Below, piece after piece: positions 50,331 through 58,186 of a stretch of DNA of 64,000 bases. Origin of the DNA: Solirubrobacteraceae bacterium (GTDB lineage: Bacteria > Actinomycetota > Thermoleophilia > Solirubrobacterales > Solirubrobacteraceae); the NCBI GenBank assembly GCA_030447505.1, contig JAUJOT010000005.1, positions 176,393 through 240,392 on the forward strand, given 5' to 3'. How positions within the stretch are numbered: the stretch's first letter is position 1; every line of letters begins with the position of its first letter. A program made the position numbers and the translations under genes. A model generated the notes under the pieces. It saw only the letters and a program-made list of their open reading frames with translations. It was not told the DNA's origin and did no database searches.

Positions 50331-51347
50331 GTGGCCTCGCGCGGACGACCGCTCACGATCGCCGTCACCGGCCCGACCGGCACGTTCGGCTTCGGGCTCG
50401 TCCCGCTGCTGCAGGCCGACGAGCGCATCGGCCGGATCGTCGGCGTCGCGCGGCGCCCGTTCGAAGCGGCGGAGCATGGCTGGACGAAGATGGAGTACCG
50501 CCGTGGCGACGTGCGCGATCGGGCCGCGCTCGACGAGGCGTTCGCGGGCGCCGACGTCGTCGTGCACCTCGCGTTCGTGATCACCGGAGGCGCCTACGAC
50601 CGCCGGACGATCCGCGCGATCAACGTCGAGGGCACCCTGAACGCGTTCGCCGCCGCGACCGCGGCAGGGGCTCGGCGCTTCGTCTACGCGTCGTCCGTGG
50701 CGGCCTACGGCTTCGGTCGCGACACCCCCGCGTGCGTGACCGAGGACTGGCCGACGCGGCCCGCGGAGCACCTCTTCTACGGGCAGCAGAAGGCGCAGAT
50801 CGAGCAGCTTCTGCACGAGAGGGCTGCCGGCCAGCCGCAGATCGCGCTCTACCTCCTGCGCCCGACGATCGTGCTCGGTCCGCACAGCGTCGGCGCCAAG
50901 ACCTTGCTCCCCAAGCGTGTCGCGCCGCTCGCCAAGCGCCTGGCGTCGCTCGCGCTGCGGCTGCCGCTGCCCCTTCCGGCGCTCGTGCCGCCGCTGTCGG
51001 TGCAGTTCGTCCACGAGCACGACGTGGGGCAGGCGCTGCGGCTGTGCGTGCTCGGCGCCGGCCCGCCCGGCGCCTACAACATCGCCGCCGACGGCGTGCT
51101 GACCGCGATCGACGTCGCGCGCGAGATCGGTCTGCTGCCGGTCAGCGTGCCGCCGGCGCCGATCCAGGCCGTCGCGCGACTGCTCGCCGCGCTGCCGTTC
51201 GCGCCGCCGCAGCTCGGATGGGCGGAGGCGCTCCGCGGCCCGGCGATCATGGACGCCGAGAAGGCCAAGCGCGAGCTCGGCTGGCGACCGCGCCACACCG
51301 GGCTCGAGGCGTTGCGCGACACGCTGCGCGCGCTGCGCGAGCGGTAG
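50331..51347 (+). CDS. NAD-dependent epimerase/dehydratase (extended SDR)
   Basis: 338 residues with the Rossmann motif TGPTGTFGFGLV (about 12–23), VVVHLAFV, and the active-site S…YxxxK in SSVAAYG…FYGQQKAQIE (Tyr-x-x-x-Lys about 149–153). Acts on a nucleotide sugar or related substrate; specificity unknown. The GTG start has TACCGT 6 bases upstream. Confidence 0.85.
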   Translation: MASRGRPLTIAVTGPTGTFGFGLVPLLQADERIGRIVGVARRPFEAAEHGWTKMEYRRGDVRDRAALDEAFAGADVVVHLAFVITGGAYDRRTIRAINVEGTLNAFAAATAAGARRFVYASSVAAYGFGRDTPACVTEDWPTRPAEHLFYGQQKAQIEQLLHERAAGQPQIALYLLRPTIVLGPHSVGAKTLLPKRVAPLAKRLASLALRLPLPLPALVPPLSVQFVHEHDVGQALRLCVLGAGPPGAYNIAADGVLTAIDVAREIGLLPVSVPPAPIQAVARLLAALPFAPPQLGWAEALRGPAIMDAEKAKRELGWRPRHTGLEALRDTLRALRER

Positions 51348-51348
51348 G

Positions 51349-52578
51349 TCAGCGGCGCGCGAATGCCAGCGCGCAGCGCACGATGACGCGCGCGACCGCT
51401 TCGAGGTCGGCGATCGCGACGTGCTCGTCTGCGGCGTGCGCGAGCTCGAGCCCGCGCGGGCCGAACAGCACGCAGGGGATGCCGCGCGCGCCGAACAGGC
51501 GCATGTCGGCGCCGTAGCCGACACCGATCAGCGGCGGCGGGGTGCCGAGCTCCGCGGCGGCCGCGTGCTGCACGAGCGTCACCCAGGGATCGTCGAGCGC
51601 AGTCTGGCCGGGCGCGAACTGACCCCCGCTCCAGGCGATCTCGACCGGCGGTCCCTGGTCGTCGGCCGCCGCCGCGACGACCCGCTCGAGGTCCGCGCGC
51701 GCGTCCTCGAGCGGCTGTCCGACCGGCACGCCGAGGCGTCCCTCGAACGTCAGCTGCTCCGGCACCTGGCTTGACCAGCGGCCGGCCTGCAGGCGACCGA
51801 CGAGCAGGGGATAGGGGAGCGGGTGATCGACGAGCAGCGGGTGGCGGGGGCGCGCGTTGACCGCCCGCTCGTGCTCGTGCAGGGCGGCGTGGATCGGCAT
51901 GTAGCGGTCGATCGCCGAGACGCCCTCGCGGCGCAGCGCGGCGTGGGCGGTCCTGCCGCGGACGGTGCCCGTGAAGGTCAGCGCGCCGCCGTGCGCGCAG
52001 ACGATCCGCAGCTCGGTCGGCTCGGGGATCAGGGCGGCCGCAAAGCGGGCGTCGCGCTGCAGCGCGGCGAAGGTCCCCAGCCCGCCGTCCTCCTCGGACG
52101 CCACCGCCTGCAGGACGACGTCGCCGGGGAGCTGCTCGCCGGCGGCGCGCAGCGCGCCCATCGCGTGCAGCGCGGCGATCAGCCCGCCCTTCATGTCCAG
52201 CGAGCCGCGTCCGTGCACGAGACCGCCGCCGATCTCCCCCGACCAGGGATCGCGCTGCCAGGACTCCGTGCCGGGGTGGACGACGTCGATGTGACCGTTC
52301 AGCGCGAGCCGCGGTGCTTCGGGGGCGGCGCCGCGCAGCGTGACGATCGAGGCGACGAGCTCGCTACGCGGTGCCTCTTCGCCGGGGTAGCCGGGGGCGG
52401 CGCGGAGCGCCTCGAGGTCGAACTCGACGAGCTCGCCGTCGAGGCCGAGCTGCGCCGCCAGGGCGACGATCTCGGCGGCCATCGCCCGCTCGCTGCCGGT
52501 GATGCTCGGCACGCGCACGGCGCGGCTGAGATCGCGGGCGATCGCGGCCGCGTCGACGTGGCGCAGCGCGGCGCTCAC
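51349..52578 (-). CDS. M20-family metallopeptidase (ArgE/DapE-like)
   Basis: 409 residues with the di-zinc ligands in LNGHIDVVHPG (about 97–107), GRGSLDMKGGL (about 125–135) and ASEEDGG (about 162–168), and a lid/dimerisation domain (about 195–310). A late GADMRLF and AHAADEHV supply the last ligand and substrate contacts. Hydrolyses an N-acyl or peptide bond; exact substrate unknown. The 3' end is 1 base from the epimerase stop (convergent). Confidence 0.88.
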   Translation of the reverse strand: MSAALRHVDAAAIARDLSRAVRVPSITGSERAMAAEIVALAAQLGLDGELVEFDLEALRAAPGYPGEEAPRSELVASIVTLRGAAPEAPRLALNGHIDVVHPGTESWQRDPWSGEIGGGLVHGRGSLDMKGGLIAALHAMGALRAAGEQLPGDVVLQAVASEEDGGLGTFAALQRDARFAAALIPEPTELRIVCAHGGALTFTGTVRGRTAHAALRREGVSAIDRYMPIHAALHEHERAVNARPRHPLLVDHPLPYPLLVGRLQAGRWSSQVPEQLTFEGRLGVPVGQPLEDARADLERVVAAAADDQGPPVEIAWSGGQFAPGQTALDDPWVTLVQHAAAAELGTPPPLIGVGYGADMRLFGARGIPCVLFGPRGLELAHAADEHVAIADLEAVARVIVRCALAFARR

Positions 52579-52704
52579 GTGCGGCGGGTGATGCCGGCCC
52601 GCATCGGTCCGCTCACCCGCGCGAAGCGCTGGGATCGGCGGAGGCGGACATCCTGCGCGTGGAGCGTATGTCGCATTCGCGCGAGCGCTGCATCAGGCGC
52701 CCGC

Positions 52705-53769
52705 TCAGCCCGCGCGCAGCGACGCGATCGCGGGCAGCCGCGTGGCGACGCCGAACCAGCTCGCGCCCGCGTCGCCGGAGCCGAAGATCTCGCCCGAGGT
52801 GGCGCCGAAGTACAGCTCGAGCTCCGGCCCCTCGCCGGTCGCGGCGAACGCCTGGCGCAGCACCGAGAGCCACGCGTTCTGCTGCGGCAGACCGCGGTCG
52901 CGCGGCATCCAGGTCGCGCCGGCGTCGCGCGTCTCCCAGACGACGACGCTGCCGTCGGTCACGCGGTCTTCGGTCGTCACCGGGATGACGAACGCGCTGT
53001 CGGGATCGGCCGGGTCGAGCACGACCGGGAACCCGAAGTCATGCGGTAGGCCGGCGGCGATGTCGGTCCACGAGCGGCCCGCGTCGTCGGAGCGGTAGAC
53101 GCCGCCGTGAAACTGCAGAAACAGCCGCTCGGGCCGCTTCGGGGCGCGCTCGAGATGATGCACGCAGAGATCGATCGCGCTCGCGCGGGCCTGCTCGGGC
53201 AGGTAGTCGGCGACGATCCCCTCGTTGCCGTGGCTCCACGTTGCGCCGCCGTCGTCGGTCAGCCAGACGCCGGCCGCGGAGATCGCCAGCGCGAGGCGGT
53301 CCGGCGCGCCGGGCCAGGGGGCGATCGAGTGCACCGACAGGCCGCCCGAGTCGCGCCGCCAGCGCGGCCGCGTCGGGTGCTCCCACAGCGCCTGGTTGAG
53401 CGCCCACGTCTCGCCGCCGTCGCGGCTCTCGAACAGGACGCCGGGGTCGCCGCCGGCGTAGAGCAGCCCGTCGGCCTCGCCCGCGGCGATCACCCAGACG
53501 CGCTTGAGCGCGTCCTTGCCGCCCTTTGGCAGCGCGACCCCGCGCGCCGACTGCCAGTCGCCGGCTGCCGGCGCGTCTTCTGTGAACCAGATCCGCGGCC
53601 CCCAGAACGGCGACGTGACGGCAGCGAAGATGCGGCCGCTGCGCGGCTCGCGCACCGCATAGTCGACCGGCTCGCCGACGAACGCGCGGCCCGCGACCTG
53701 AAACTCCGCTCCCGGCTCGCCCTCGAGCACGAAGAGGCCCTTGCGGGTCCCGACGAGCAGCTCGGTCAT
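52705..53769 (-). CDS. Sialidase-like beta-propeller protein
   Basis: 354 residues with the repeated Asp-box motif S-x-D-x-G-x-(T/S)-W: ESRDGGETWAL, TDDGGATWSHG, RSDDAGRSWTD, TRDAGATWMPR, SGDAGASWFG. No signal peptide, so cytoplasmic. Such VPS10/BNR propellers frequently pair with a MoaD/ThiS-like gene in actinobacteria, as here (next gene upstream on the same strand, 10 bases away). Function unknown. Confidence 0.8.
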   Translation of the reverse strand: MTELLVGTRKGLFVLEGEPGAEFQVAGRAFVGEPVDYAVREPRSGRIFAAVTSPFWGPRIWFTEDAPAAGDWQSARGVALPKGGKDALKRVWVIAAGEADGLLYAGGDPGVLFESRDGGETWALNQALWEHPTRPRWRRDSGGLSVHSIAPWPGAPDRLALAISAAGVWLTDDGGATWSHGNEGIVADYLPEQARASAIDLCVHHLERAPKRPERLFLQFHGGVYRSDDAGRSWTDIAAGLPHDFGFPVVLDPADPDSAFVIPVTTEDRVTDGSVVVWETRDAGATWMPRDRGLPQQNAWLSVLRQAFAATGEGPELELYFGATSGEIFGSGDAGASWFGVATRLPAIASLRAG

Positions 53770-53779
53770 CCGGGCGGCG

Positions 53780-54037
53780 TCATCCGCCCGAGATCGCGGG
53801 CAGGATCTCGATCTTGTCCTTCTCCTCGACCGCGGCGTCCGGCTCGGCGGGCTCGCCGTTGACGAAGACGTTGATGTGGCGGCGCAGCACGCCGCGCTCG
53901 TCGAGGATCCAGCCCTCCAGCCCGGAGTGCTCCCGCTCGAGCCCCTGCAGGAGCTCGGTGACGTTGCCGCCCTCGATGCTCAGCTCCGACGCCCCTGCGA
54001 GCTTCTCGAGCTGTCCGCGTAGTCGCACGATCGCCAT
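53780..54037 (-). CDS. MoaD/ThiS-type ubiquitin-fold sulphur carrier
   Basis: 85 residues from the second in-frame ATG, ending in the diglycine AISGG needed for adenylation and thiocarboxylation or conjugation. Pattern: beta-grasp with LRGQLEKLAG, ILPAISGG. The first ATG at 54046 is rejected because the -10 TAGGAT overlaps it, placing transcription start near 54037 (7-base gap). Partner of the propeller gene; could serve molybdopterin synthesis (moeA is in the window) or protein modification. Confidence 0.85.
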   Translation of the reverse strand: MAIVRLRGQLEKLAGASELSIEGGNVTELLQGLEREHSGLEGWILDERGVLRRHINVFVNGEPAEPDAAVEEKDKIEILPAISGG

Positions 54038-54106
54038 GCCGGCCATCCTATGTGTCCGACTCGCTCCGGGCGATCACGAGCACGTATCCGTCCCGACGCG
54101 CGCTCA

Positions 54107-54496
54107 TCACGGGCTGTTGATCATGTGGTTCGCCGTCGACTGCATGTAGGACCACAGCTGCTCGCGGTGGGGCTCCTCGAGGCCTGCCTCGTCGACGGCG
54201 ACGCGCATCGCGCGCAACCACGCGTCGCGCTCCGCCGGGCCGATCCGAAACGGTGCATGGCGCATCCGCAGCCGTGGGTGCCCGCGCTCGTCGGAGTACG
54301 TCGTCGGCCCGCCCCAGTACTGGATCAGAAACAGCCGCAGTCGCTCCTCGGCGGGCCCGAGGTCCTCCTCCGGATACAGCGCTCGCAGCACCTCGTCCTC
54401 AGGGACCTGCGAATAGAAGCGCGCGACGATCCGCTGGAACGTCGGCTCGCCGCCGACCGCGTCGTAGAAGGTCTGTTGGGGCGGGATCGTCGACAC
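54107..54496 (-). CDS. Group II truncated haemoglobin (HbO/GlbO-type)
   Basis: 129 residues with [20 protein letters not shown] at the start, Tyr at B10 position region, [26 protein letters not shown] (proximal His in RMRH and the Trp G8 in AWLRAM) – the group II pattern. Binds oxygen or detoxifies NO/peroxide. GTG start with TACGAT 6 bases upstream. Confidence 0.92.
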   Translation of the reverse strand: MSTIPPQQTFYDAVGGEPTFQRIVARFYSQVPEDEVLRALYPEEDLGPAEERLRLFLIQYWGGPTTYSDERGHPRLRMRHAPFRIGPAERDAWLRAMRVAVDEAGLEEPHREQLWSYMQSTANHMINSP

Positions 54497-54552
54497 GCAG
54501 CGATCGTACTCATGGCCGCAGCGCTGCTCGCCCGTGCCCCGCGTCTATTCGC

Positions 54553-54810
54553 CTACGCCGCGCTCCAGGACGCCAGCAGCCCGCTCTTCTCGGCCGCCCG
54601 CAGCTCGTTGAGGCCGCCGAGCGGCTCGCCGTCGACGACGATCTGGGGAAAGCTCTCCAGGCCCGTGACCTCGGCCAGCTCGGACTGAAGCTCCGGATGC
54701 TCGCTGAGGTTGACCTCCTCGAAGTGCACGCCGCGCTTGCTGAGCAGCGACTTCGCGTGCTCGCAGTACGTGCAGGAGTCCGTCGAGAAGAGGATCACGC
54801 GAGAGGGCAC
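54553..54810 (-). CDS. Glutaredoxin-like protein
   Basis: 85 residues with the active site DSCTYCEHAK (CxxC near residue 13), a cis-Pro in FPQIVVDG and GGLNEL near the C-terminus: a normal short glutaredoxin/NrdH-like protein. It may use mycothiol or glutathione-like thiols; a YbdK-type glutamate-cysteine ligase is nearby. GTG start. Confidence 0.9.
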   Translation of the reverse strand: MPSRVILFSTDSCTYCEHAKSLLSKRGVHFEEVNLSEHPELQSELAEVTGLESFPQIVVDGEPLGGLNELRAAEKSGLLASWSAA

Positions 54811-54837
54811 CAAAGGCCAGTATGGCGACGCGACCGT

Positions 54838-55034
54838 GTGACCGCGAGCGATCTCGTCGGGCTGTTCGTCGGCTTCGCGATCGAGGACCTCGCGCAGCCG
54901 AAGGCAGATCCCGAGGCCGACGGATCGAGGACGCGCTCGCCGACTACGCCTGGCTGCGCGACGCGGCGACGCTGCCCGACTACCACCAGAACCTCGCACA
55001 GGCGCGCTGGCGCGCGGCTCGCGCGGCAGGCACC
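54838..55034 (+). pseudogene. Short frameshifted coding remnant
   Basis: The frame from GTG 54838 reads ASDLVGLFVGFAIEDLAQPKADPEAD; if one C were restored near 54921 it would run on as RIEDALADYAWLRDAATLPDYHQNLAQ, in the frame of the next gene. Either a small gene broken by a one-base deletion or a sequencing error that has separated an N-terminal extension of the downstream protein. No family recognised. Confidence 0.4.
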
Positions 55035-55898
55035 ATGCGTGCGATGCAGCCGGACGACCTCTACGGGCTGCCGCTCGACCAGTTCATCCCCGAGCGGACG
55101 GCCCTGACCCGCGCGCTGCGAGCCGACAAGCAGCGCGACGCGGCGGCCGCGGTCGCGGCGCTGCGCAAGCCGTCGGTCGCGGCGTGGGCCGTCAACCAGC
55201 TCGTGCGCTCCCAGGGCGCCGCCGTCACAGAGCTCTACGAGGCGGGCGATGCGCTGCGTCAGGCGCAGGCGGATCTGCTCGCCGGCAACGCCGACGGCCG
55301 CGCCCTGCGGGCGGCCGGCGAGCGCGAGCGGGCGGCCGTCGACACGCTGCTCGCGGCTGCCCGCGGGCTGCTGGACTCCGACGGGCACGAGCTGAGCGCG
55401 GCGGTCGTCGAGCGCGTCGCCGAAACGCTGCACGCCGCGGCGCTCGACGCGGACGCGCGCGAGCAGGTACGTCGCGGGCGTCTCGAACGCGAGCTGCGCC
55501 ACGTCGGTCTCGGCCTCGGCGAGTCCGTGTTCGCGCCGGCGCCGCCGGCGTCGCAAGCCGCGCCCGCGAAACCCCAGAAGGCTGCCCCTGCCGTCGAGCA
55601 GCAGCAGACGAAGGCGCAGCGCGCCAAGCGCGAGCGCGAGGCGCGCGAGCAGGCCGAGCAGTCAAAGCGCGCCGAGCGCGAGCGGGCCGCCGCGCGCAAG
55701 GCGGCCCGCTCGGCGGAGACGCTGGCGCGGCGGCGCGCGGAGCGCAGCAGCCATGCGCTGCGGGCGGCCGAGCAGCGCCGCGCGCACGCCGCGCAGGCGC
55801 TCGCCGAGGCCGACGAGGCGCTGGCCGCGGCGCGGGCGCAGGCCGAGGAGGCCGCCGAGGAGCTCGTGCGCGCGCGGGCCGAGCTCGAGCGGCTGTGA
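55035..55898 (+). CDS. Coiled-coil protein of unknown function (actinobacterial)
   Basis: 287 residues. The start QPDDLYGLPLDQFIPERTALTRALRADK and the block ALRKPSVAAWAVNQL (about 48–62) are conserved in a family of actinobacterial hypotheticals; the second half (about 180–285) is an extended Ala/Arg/Glu coiled coil (many AKREREAREQ-type heptads). No membrane helix. Start chosen at the family-like MRAMQPDD; the frame is open further upstream. Confidence 0.65.
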   Translation: MRAMQPDDLYGLPLDQFIPERTALTRALRADKQRDAAAAVAALRKPSVAAWAVNQLVRSQGAAVTELYEAGDALRQAQADLLAGNADGRALRAAGERERAAVDTLLAAARGLLDSDGHELSAAVVERVAETLHAAALDADAREQVRRGRLERELRHVGLGLGESVFAPAPPASQAAPAKPQKAAPAVEQQQTKAQRAKREREAREQAEQSKRAERERAAARKAARSAETLARRRAERSSHALRAAEQRRAHAAQALAEADEALAAARAQAEEAAEELVRARAELERL

Positions 55899-55930
55899 AC
55901 GCGCGTGACGAATGAGGTACAACCAGCGCG

Positions 55931-56254
55931 ATGCACTGGTCACGGTCTCGCACGAGCGTTGACACGATCACCCGCTTCGGCGAGCTGGCCGACCGTGGCG
56001 AGGACCCCCAGATCGCGGCGAAGGCCTGGAGCGACGCCGGCTTCGACGACGAGGAGACCGCGAAGTGGCTCGAGGCGCGCTGCTTCGACCCGCAGTCCGC
56101 GCGCGAGCTCGCCGACCTCGCCGTGACCCCCGGCCAGGCGACCAAGCGCACCCGCGACGGGCGCCGCGACTACCTCGACACGATCGCCTTCAAGGTCGCC
56201 AGCGGCGATCTCAGCGCGCGCCAGGGCGCGGCACGTGCGGCTTCGAGCCGATGA
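55931..56254 (+). CDS. Hypothetical protein
   Basis: 107 residues, mostly helical with an acidic middle (SDAGFDDEETAKWLEARCFD). TACAAC lies 7 bases before the ATG. No family recognised. Its stop overlaps the next gene's start (ATGA). Confidence 0.5.
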   Translation: MHWSRSRTSVDTITRFGELADRGEDPQIAAKAWSDAGFDDEETAKWLEARCFDPQSARELADLAVTPGQATKRTRDGRRDYLDTIAFKVASGDLSARQGAARAASSR

Positions 56255-56451
56255 CCGGCGAGAACCGCCACCCCGAGCAGTGGCCGCATCCCAACGATCG
56301 GCCCTGCGACCAGTGCGGTCACGTCTGGTTCGCCGGCGAGCGCCCGCACGAGTACCTCGAGCACGACGCCGAGCGCCACGAGGATGTCGAGGTGCTCTGC
56401 AGGCTGTGCCGCCAGCAGCGCGGCCTGGCGCGTGCGCCGGCGAACGACTGA
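56251..56451 (+). CDS. Small zinc-ribbon protein
   Basis: 66 residues with CDQCGHVWF near the start and CRLCRQQ near the end: a four-Cys zinc ribbon around a His/Glu-rich centre (ERPHEYLEHDAERHED). ATGA overlap with the upstream gene suggests co-translation. Function unknown. Confidence 0.55.
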   Translation: MTGENRHPEQWPHPNDRPCDQCGHVWFAGERPHEYLEHDAERHEDVEVLCRLCRQQRGLARAPAND

Positions 56452-56562
56452 CGACCGCCGCCTGCTCACGCAGCCGGTCGCGCGACGCGCGTCCGCGGCC
56501 CGCACGATCGACAGATGGCCGCAGCGCGGGTGATCGCGCGGTCCTGCGGGTATGCGCGCTGC

Positions 56563-57678
56563 GTGGCGGATGAACAGCAACACTTCGGCGAAGAGGAGCC
56601 GTTCTCGCTCGGACTCGAGGAGGAGCTGTTCGTCGTCGATCGCGCCGACGGACGGCTCGTCAACTCCGCCCCTGAGGTGCTCGAGCAGCTCGGTGAGCTC
56701 GAGCGCGGCAGCGTCAAGAACGAGCTTCATCGCAGTCAGATCGAGCTCATCACGGGTGTCTGCTCGACGGTCGCCGACGCGGTCGCCGAGCTGTGCGAGC
56801 TGCGTTGCGCCGTACTGGCCACGGGCGTCGGCGTGGTTGCGTCCGGTACGCATCCGACCGCCTGCGAGGGCGAATCGCAGATCACCGAGAAGCCCCGCTA
56901 TCAGCGCATCCACCACTTGCTTGGCGACGCCGGCGCGACGCCGGTGTCGGCGCTGCACATCCACGTCGGAATGCCCGACGCCGCGACCGCGATCCGCGTC
57001 TTCAACGGGCTGCGCCGCCACCTGCCGCTGCTGGAGGCACTGGCCGCCAACTCCCCGTTTCGCCACGGTCGCGATACCTGGCTGGCCTCGTCGCGCGAGC
57101 TGACGCTGCGATCGTGGCCGCGCGCCGGCGTACCCTCGGCGATGGCGGACTTCGACGACTTCATGCGCTCGGCGGAGCGGCTGTCGCGCGTCGCCGAGGT
57201 GTCCGACTACACGTTTCACTGGTGGAAGCTGCGACCTCATCCCCGCCTCGGCACGGTCGAGATCCGCGCGCTGGACACGCAGGTCTCGCCCCAGCACACG
57301 GCTGCCCTTGCGGCCGCGGTGCACGCCCTCGCCCGTCATGAGGCCGAGGCCGAGCCGGTCGAGGGGCCGCCCGCGGAGATCCTCGACGAGGCGGCCTTCC
57401 GTGCCGGCCGCGCGGGCGTCGACGCGACACTGCCCGATGACGACGGCCGACTGCGGCCGGTCGCCGAGCTGCTGGAGGACACCGTCGAGCGGGTGCGGCC
57501 CGCGGCGCGCGAGCTGCGCTGCGAGGGCGAGCTCGACGGGCTCGCCGGGCTGCTCGCGGACGGTGGCGGGGCCGGCGTTCAGCGTGCCGCGCATCGCGCC
57601 GGCGGCTTCCCGGCGCTGCTCGAGGCGCTCGTCGCGCGCGCCAGCGAGGCGCCTGAGCGCGCGCGCTCCGCGGGCTGA
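56563..57678 (+). CDS. YbdK-type glutamate-cysteine ligase
   Basis: 371 residues from the GTG at 56563 (an ATG at 56515 would add 16). GCS2-family features: FSLGLEEELFVVD (about 13–25, ATP/glutamate site), LHRSQIELITGVC, GTHP and HIHVGMPD (about 127–134), and WWKLRPHPRLGTVEIRALD (about 215–233). Carboxylate-amine ligase making gamma-glutamyl compounds. In actinobacteria that use mycothiol its true product is often unclear. Confidence 0.85.
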   Translation: MADEQQHFGEEEPFSLGLEEELFVVDRADGRLVNSAPEVLEQLGELERGSVKNELHRSQIELITGVCSTVADAVAELCELRCAVLATGVGVVASGTHPTACEGESQITEKPRYQRIHHLLGDAGATPVSALHIHVGMPDAATAIRVFNGLRRHLPLLEALAANSPFRHGRDTWLASSRELTLRSWPRAGVPSAMADFDDFMRSAERLSRVAEVSDYTFHWWKLRPHPRLGTVEIRALDTQVSPQHTAALAAAVHALARHEAEAEPVEGPPAEILDEAAFRAGRAGVDATLPDDDGRLRPVAELLEDTVERVRPAARELRCEGELDGLAGLLADGGGAGVQRAAHRAGGFPALLEALVARASEAPERARSAG

Positions 57679-57708
57679 CCGCGCGCCCCCGCTGCGACAC
57701 TCGGCGCC

Positions 57709-58164
57709 ATGAAGACGTCCGCCGGGCTGGTCGTGTTCCGCGAGCGCGCCGGCGTGCTGGAGGTGCTGCTCGGCCATATGGGCGGTCCGTTCTGGTCGCG
57801 CAGGGACGAGGGCGCTTGGTCGATCCCGAAGGGCGAGCTGGACGAGGGGGAGGAGCCGTCGGCGGCCGCGCTGCGTGAGTTCGAAGAGGAGCTCGGCCAC
57901 GCGCCGCCGGACGGCCCGCTGCTCGAGCTCGGCGAGATCCGTCAGAAGGCGGGCAAGCTGGTCGTGGCGTTCGCCGTCGAGGGCGACTTCGACCCGGAGC
58001 AGCTGCTCCCGGGGACGTTCGAGCTGGAATGGCCGCCGCGTTCGGGCCGGCGGCAGGCGTTCGCGGAGGTCGACCGCGTGCAGTGGTTCGATCTCGCGAC
58101 CGCCCGGCGGAAGATCGTGCAGGGCCAGGTGGCGCTGCTCGATCGTCTCGTCGATCGCGTCTAG
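57709..58164 (+). CDS. Nudix hydrolase
   Basis: 151 residues with a complete Nudix box GELDEG-E-EPSAAAL-REFEEELG (about 43–64). Cytoplasmic hydrolase of a nucleoside diphosphate-linked compound or a damaged nucleotide; the early FWSRRDEGAWSIPKGEL block is common in a DR1025-like group. ATG preceded by GACACT 7 bases upstream. Confidence 0.88.
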   Translation: MKTSAGLVVFRERAGVLEVLLGHMGGPFWSRRDEGAWSIPKGELDEGEEPSAAALREFEEELGHAPPDGPLLELGEIRQKAGKLVVAFAVEGDFDPEQLLPGTFELEWPPRSGRRQAFAEVDRVQWFDLATARRKIVQGQVALLDRLVDRV

Positions 58165-58186
58165 TGGGTCGCGCGCGCCGCGCCCC

